Source: Rubrobacter sp.
GTDB taxonomy: Bacteria; Actinomycetota; Rubrobacteria; Rubrobacterales; Rubrobacteraceae
NCBI GenBank assembly: GCA_013815485.1
Contig: JACDGB010000096.1
Location: 1 to 6,707, forward strand
Direction: 5' to 3'
DNA: 6,707 nt
Shown here: piece by piece, positions 4,501 to 6,707 of the stretch
How the letters are laid out: each line of letters starts with the position of its first letter
How positions within the stretch are numbered: position 1 is the first letter of the stretch
Notes under the pieces: model-generated
The model's database searches: none
Seen by the model: only the letters and a program-made list of their open reading frames with translations
What the model was told of the DNA's origin: nothing
Made by a program: the position numbers and the translations under genes

Positions 4501-6389
4501 GGCTGCTGGCCAAGGACGGATCGGCGGTGTGGATAAGGGAGGAGACGGTCGTCGTGCGGGAAGAAGGGGGTGAGCCGTTGTACGTGCAGGGCATCCTCAG
4601 CGATGTCACCGAGCGCAAAGAGGCCGAGGAGGCGTTGCGCAAGAGCCAGGCGGGGCTTGCGAAGGCGCAGCGCATGGCGCACCTCGGCAACTGGGAGTGG
4701 GACCCGAGAACCGACGAACTTTACTGGTCGGACGAGACCTTCCGTATCCACGGCTTCGAACCGCAGGCTTTCGTCCCGACCTTCGAGAAACTACTCGAGG
4801 TGGCGCATCCCGACGACAGGAAGATGCTCGGTCTGGCGCTGGAGGGTGCACTATACGACGATCGCCCCTACGACTTCGAGCACCGCGTGGTCAAGCCCGA
4901 CGGCGAGGTCAGGGTGGTGCACCGCCGGGCGGAGGTGGTGCGTGGAGAAGACGGGGAGGCGATGAGGATGATAGGCACCGTCCACGACGTCACCGAGCGC
5001 AAGGCCCTGGAAAAGCAACTCCAGCACCAGGCGCTGCACGACCCCTTGACCGGACTGCCCAACAGGACCCTGTTCACCGATCGCCTCCGCCAAGCCTTGG
5101 CCCGCGCCAAGCGCCGAGAAGGCGAGGTCGCAATCTTATTCGTGGACCTGGACAACTTCAAGGTCGTAAACGACTCTCTCGGGCACAAGGCGGGAGACAT
5201 GCTGCTAAAGACGGTGAGCAAGCGGATGCGGGCGCTCCTCAGGCCCGAGGACACCGTCGCCCGTCTCGGCGGTGACGAGTTCGTCTTGCTGCTAGGAGAC
5301 ACCAACACGCAGGAAGCCGTTCGCGTCGCGAAGCGCGTCCTAAAGCGGCTCCGAGAACCCTTCACCTTGGGCAGGCGCCGTCTCGTCGTCACCGCGAGCA
5401 TAGGGGTGACCACCGGCGGCGCCAACGGCAAATACGCCGCGGACCTCCTGCGCGACGCGGACCTGGCGATGTACAGGGGCAAGCGTTCTGGCAAGGCGCG
5501 CCTGGCCGTATTCGACGAGGCGATGAACGCAGAAGCCTTCGAGCGTTTGGAGACGGAGCAAGACCTAAGGAGGGCCATCGAACGGGGCGAGTTGAGGGTC
5601 CACTACCAACCCCAGATGCTGCTGGACGCGAACCTGCAAAGGTCTTTGCGGGCCGCGGGAAGCAGGACGATCGTTTCGCCCAAGATCTCGCGGGAACCCC
5701 GCGTCACGGGGGTAGAGGCGCTGGTGCGCTGGCATCATCCGAAGCGCGGCCTGTTGCTTCCCGGCCAGTTCGTTCCCCTGGCCGAGGAGACCGGGCTCAT
5801 CGTCCCCATCGGCGAGGCAGTGCTGGAGGAGGCGTGCCGCCAAATCAAAGACTGGCAAGAGCGCTTCGCCGCCGACCCGCCCTTGGCCGTCTACGTAAAC
5901 CTCTCGGCGAGGCAGTTCAGGGAACCCAACCTCGCGGAGGCGGTCTCCCGGGTCCTGCGAGAAACGGGGCTGGACCCCACTTGTCTGCACCTGGAGATCA
6001 CGGAGACCGCCGCCATGAGCGACGCCCCCGCGACGGTCTCCACGCTCGAGGAACTGAAGACGCTGGGCGTGCGGCTGGTCATAGACGACTTTGGCACGGG
6101 CTACTCCTCGCTCTCCTACCTGCAGCGTTTCCCGGTCGACTACGTCAAGATAGACCGCTCGTTCGTGGGCGGTCTCGAAGGGGAGCCGGGGACCGCGGCG
6201 CTGGTGTCCGGGATGATCGACCTGGCGCACGCCCTAGGCCTTGAGGTCATCGCCGAGGGGATAGAGACCTCGGGCCAACTCGAACGGCTGGAGACGATGG
6301 GATGCGACCTGGCGCAAGGGTACTACTTCTCTGAGCCTCTCCCTAGTGAAGGGATGGGCGCGTTACTTGAGGACAGCGCCTCCGGGTAG
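1581..6389 (+). CDS. Membrane-anchored multi-PAS/GAF sensor with GGDEF and EAL domains (c-di-GMP synthesis and breakdown)
   Basis: A 1602-residue c-di-GMP enzyme. Residues 10-30 and 44-64 are TM helices joined by a loop of about 13 residues, so nearly all of the protein is cytoplasmic; a coiled coil follows (66-100). PAS domains lie at about 101-208, 219-339, 351-467, 481-597, 773-881, 895-1010 and 1021-1138, mostly ending in D(V/I)TE-type PAC motifs. A GAF domain lies at 617-770. The GGDEF domain (1145-1313) has DPLTGLPNR, metal-binding D1189 in FVDLDNFK, GGDEF at 1230-1234 and an inhibitory I-site RPED at 1221-1224 five residues before it. It therefore looks like an active, product-inhibited diguanylate cyclase. 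The EAL domain (1318-1595) keeps E1379 (EAL), N1440, E1472, D1502/D1503, K1523, E1559 and Q1579, so phosphodiesterase activity is also expected. Residues 1351-1372 are an extra insertion before EAL. The ligands of the PAS and GAF domains cannot be told. It is the only intact gene between the two att-like repeats. Which activity dominates is unknown. Confidence 0.95.
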   Translation: MGKGSRHKTASLAISAVAAVALAAAYLGAFESLGGWARRYEAWQLGLLVAAFIVLAAVLGLYHWRKTARLLRKTVEREREVARLEDEVSDLRRTNEALGGNEARYRGVVAGLPVALFAVDAEGTFTLSEGDGLDALGLGPETVVGRSIFEMHRDAPQIVESVRLALAGETFDATIDIGGLAFETRYSPLRENGEFSGVLGVATDVTERKAAEDKLRAAEIRYRTLVEQVPAITYIEELSEKGKRLTYVSPQYEATLGYSPEASVSHPAHWLETVHPDDRERLLAEDTRTDETLDPFRAEYRMFARDGRMVWIRDEAVVVRDEGGRPSFWQGVMFDVTEEKEAEEELEESRRRLSALLSNVSAYLYRCRNEPEWPNEFVSDYALELTGYTPEEVTDGTVMFADLISEEDRDRVWEDVQAGLTERRRFELRYSLRRKDGEVRHVEERGRGVYGEGGVVEAIEGVVYDVTERVRAEERLAEAEERYRTLVEQIPAVTYIDPVDDPDNSLYTSPQIEELLGYTPEEWQNERLWPKRLHPDDRERVLASDERFEAGDEPFREEYRLLAKDGSVVWVREEAVLVKDESDEPLYWQGVIFDITEQKEAEEALKGSEERHRILSQELSLLHQMRSALAQELDLPTVFYKVVEAIAETYGYTQVSAYLLEGEELVLQHQVGYREVIERIRLTEGVTGRAVRTGEPVLLEDVRTDPDFLGTIEGITSEICVPLFDEGEAVGFLDVESTGGVKLGRTDLELMVTLGDHVSVAVSRARLHSRLRRSEDRLRSLADATFEGILISDRGEILEANRALTDMMGYELAEMVGRSVLEFVAPEHRDLVRRKIASGDEAPYEIVGVREDGTHLDLEVRGEAYSYQGRSVRVTAVRDVTERKRAEESLREAEERYRTLVERIPAVTFVDRVEGSKAPLYVSPQVEGMLGYTPEEWMAGRLWREQLHPEDRERILASDERFEADGGPVDEEYRLLAKDGSAVWIREETVVVREEGGEPLYVQGILSDVTERKEAEEALRKSQAGLAKAQRMAHLGNWEWDPRTDELYWSDETFRIHGFEPQAFVPTFEKLLEVAHPDDRKMLGLALEGALYDDRPYDFEHRVVKPDGEVRVVHRRAEVVRGEDGEAMRMIGTVHDVTERKALEKQLQHQALHDPLTGLPNRTLFTDRLRQALARAKRREGEVAILFVDLDNFKVVNDSLGHKAGDMLLKTVSKRMRALLRPEDTVARLGGDEFVLLLGDTNTQEAVRVAKRVLKRLREPFTLGRRRLVVTASIGVTTGGANGKYAADLLRDADLAMYRGKRSGKARLAVFDEAMNAEAFERLETEQDLRRAIERGELRVHYQPQMLLDANLQRSLRAAGSRTIVSPKISREPRVTGVEALVRWHHPKRGLLLPGQFVPLAEETGLIVPIGEAVLEEACRQIKDWQERFAADPPLAVYVNLSARQFREPNLAEAVSRVLRETGLDPTCLHLEITETAAMSDAPATVSTLEELKTLGVRLVIDDFGTGYSSLSYLQRFPVDYVKIDRSFVGGLEGEPGTAALVSGMIDLAHALGLEVIAEGIETSGQLERLETMGCDLAQGYYFSEPLPSEGMGALLEDSASG
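3021..3395 (+). repeat. Internal duplication, first copy (PAS4, residues 481-605)
   Basis: This segment aligns without gaps over 125 residues to residues 895-1019, with 84 identical by my hand count (about 67%). Both copies start ERYRTLVE and end KEAEEAL, spanning a whole PAS/PAC unit and its linker helix. PAS2 (219-345) is a more distant third relative. Confidence 0.85.
4263..4637 (+). repeat. Internal duplication, second copy (PAS6, residues 895-1019)
   Basis: Partner of 3021-3395. The GAF domain and PAS5 lie between the two copies, so the duplication was not left in tandem, or the intervening domains were inserted later. The most conserved stretches are LASDERFEA, LLAKDGS, and the linker. 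Confidence 0.85.
5631..5696 (+). other. Extra ~22-residue insertion inside the EAL domain (residues 1351-1372)
   Basis: In most EAL domains about 11 residues separate HYQPx from the EAL motif. Here 33 lie between Q1345 and E1379. The extra part starts NLQRSLRAAG and is basic and Ser-rich, with no recognised motif. It sits between the first core strand and the strand carrying E1379. The reading frame stays open on both sides and all catalytic residues follow. Confidence 0.6.
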
Positions 6390-6406
6390 TACCCTGAAGT
6401 CGCCGC

Positions 6407-6428
6407 GTTGGTGTACTCTTGATGTGCA
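6407..6428 (+). repeat. Arm-type site, right element end
   Basis: GTTGGTGTACT (6407-6417) is identical to 1260-1270 at the opposite end of the segment. An 11-nt-phased weaker unit follows here too (CTTGATGTGCA, against ACTGGTGTAAA on the left). It lies 18 nt after the stop of the c-di-GMP gene and 98 nt before the right tRNA core. Matching arm sites on both flanks are what an excised attP of a tyrosine-recombinase element would need. An 11-bp match alone could be chance; its position is what supports it. Confidence 0.42.
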
Positions 6429-6443
6429 AAAAGTCTGGAGGCT

Positions 6444-6472
6444 CCCGAAGCTCGTTGCTTGTTCGGGGTTTT
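6444..6472 (+). terminator. Rho-independent terminator candidate after the c-di-GMP gene
   Basis: CCCGAA (6444-6449) pairs with TTCGGG (6462-6467) around a 12-nt loop, followed by G and TTTT. It lies 55 nt beyond the stop codon and is the first such structure downstream. The stem is short, so termination may be partial. It also overlaps the remnant gene tail. Confidence 0.42.
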
Positions 6473-6481
6473 ACCGCTTAG
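6446..6481 (+). pseudogene. C-terminal tail of a lost element gene, right copy (RSSLLVRGFTA)
   Basis: The frame ending at TAG 6479-6481 reads RSSLLVRGFTA and matches the left copy at 1059-1094, with only synonymous codon changes at the identical residues. Further upstream the frame stays open (LMCKKSGGS) but no longer resembles the left copy. If this was the 3' end of an integrase gene, the body of that gene has been lost and the c-di-GMP gene now occupies its place. The exact 15-bp box ACCGCTTAGATAAGC (6473-6487) covers its last codons. Confidence 0.4.
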
Positions 6482-6504
6482 ATAAGCACTTCCAGCACTT
6501 CCCC

Positions 6505-6552
6505 GAGTGGGCGATGCTGGTTTCGAACCAGCGACCTCTGCCGTGTGAAGGC
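6505..6552 (-). repeat. Right att core: truncated 3' fragment of tRNA-Val(CAC)
   Basis: Identical over 48 bp to 1110-1157. Here tRNA-like sequence extends further, to about 6558. On the minus strand CGCACTGCC completes the anticodon stem CTGCC-TTCACAC-GGCAG and adds a few bases from the D-arm side. The D-arm and the 5' acceptor strand (expected GGGCGAT) are absent from the next 60 nt, so this copy is also not a functional tRNA. It marks the junction between the segment carrying the c-di-GMP gene and whatever lies to the right. Confidence 0.85.
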
Positions 6553-6578
6553 AGTGCGATAGTGTGCTGGACGTTTCT

Positions 6579-6595
6579 GGAGTTTGCAAAACTCC
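6579..6595. repeat. Short inverted repeat in the right flank
   Basis: GGAGTTT (6579-6585) and AAACTCC (6589-6595) pair perfectly around GCA. The structure lies in the interval between the right core and the tandem arm repeat. There is no T-run on either side long enough for a terminator. The left flank has no equivalent hairpin. Confidence 0.5.
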
Positions 6596-6653
6596 CGCAA
6601 ATCGCCGTATTTCTGCATAAGCTCATTTCCCAGCATTTCAGGAGATTTACCCG

Positions 6654-6675
6654 GGTTGCTGCACGGTTGCTGCAC
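6654..6675 (+). repeat. Arm-type perfect tandem 11-bp repeat, right flank
   Basis: GGTTGCTGCAC occurs twice back to back, at 6654-6664 and 6665-6675. It starts 102 nt after the right core, exactly as the diverged pair at 1259 does after the left core. The interval also aligns in part: GTATT begins at offset 55 and TAAG ends at offset 68 or 69 in both flanks. This is likely the arm-binding region of the next, more recent element to the right. From 6676 to the window end I see nothing else. Confidence 0.6.
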
Positions 6676-6707
6676 AAGGTTGAGACGGTCGCGGAGGTGC
6701 ACCGGTC

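Noticed and set aside
6486..6502. Direct repeat GCACTTCC twice beside the right core
   Set aside because: It is short, absent from the left flank, and most simply a local duplication explaining the 8-nt longer spacer there.
6478..6702. Small minus-strand protein gene across the right tRNA fragment (also 6323-6589 and 6471-6677)
   Set aside because: The frames run through the tRNA fragment (TAFTRQRSLVRNQHRPL is a translated T-arm and anticodon arm), overlap repeats and show no domain.

Overview
The window is high-GC DNA (codons mostly ending in G or C). It looks like a high-GC actinobacterium, and a Rubrobacter-type genome is my best guess. That guess rests on general style: multi-PAS GGDEF/EAL sensors, small PIN-type toxin-antitoxin pairs and tRNA-targeted integrases. 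No marker gene in the window proves it.

Left part (1-1157): a broken toxin-antitoxin pair on the minus strand. A UPF0175-like antitoxin (164-538) overlaps by 4 nt a VapC-like PIN toxin (1-167) that needs a one-base frameshift correction near 136-138. Next, on the plus strand, comes a remnant of a tyrosine recombinase (634-812). It holds the box I arginine motif and the beta-hairpin lysine region but is interrupted by TGA where Trp is expected. After about 220 nt with nothing recognisable come the last codons of a lost gene (1038-1094), a palindrome, and a truncated 3' piece of a tRNA-Val(CAC) gene (1110-1157, minus strand).

Middle (1158-6504): one element-like segment whose only real gene is a 1602-residue membrane-anchored c-di-GMP enzyme. 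It has two TM helices, seven PAS domains, one GAF domain, a GGDEF domain with an intact I-site, and an EAL domain with its catalytic residues and a ~22-residue insertion. A 400-nt leader holds a large nested inverted repeat, a possible -10 box and a good Shine-Dalgarno.

Right part (6390-6707): a likely terminator, the same lost-gene tail and ACCGCTTAGATAAGC box as on the left, and a second copy of the same 48-bp tRNA-Val fragment (6505-6552). This is followed by a tandem 11-bp repeat (6654-6675).

Interpretation: the two tRNA-Val fragments are direct repeats 5395 bp apart. Each has the same gene tail and palindrome box on its left, and the same tandem 11-bp arm-type repeat exactly 102 nt to its right. 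This is the architecture of successive tyrosine-recombinase elements stacked at the 3' end of one tRNA-Val gene. The segment between the copies appears to have kept both ends and lost its integrase, leaving a single c-di-GMP signalling gene as cargo. An intact tRNA-Val(CAC) on the minus strand would be expected beyond the right edge.
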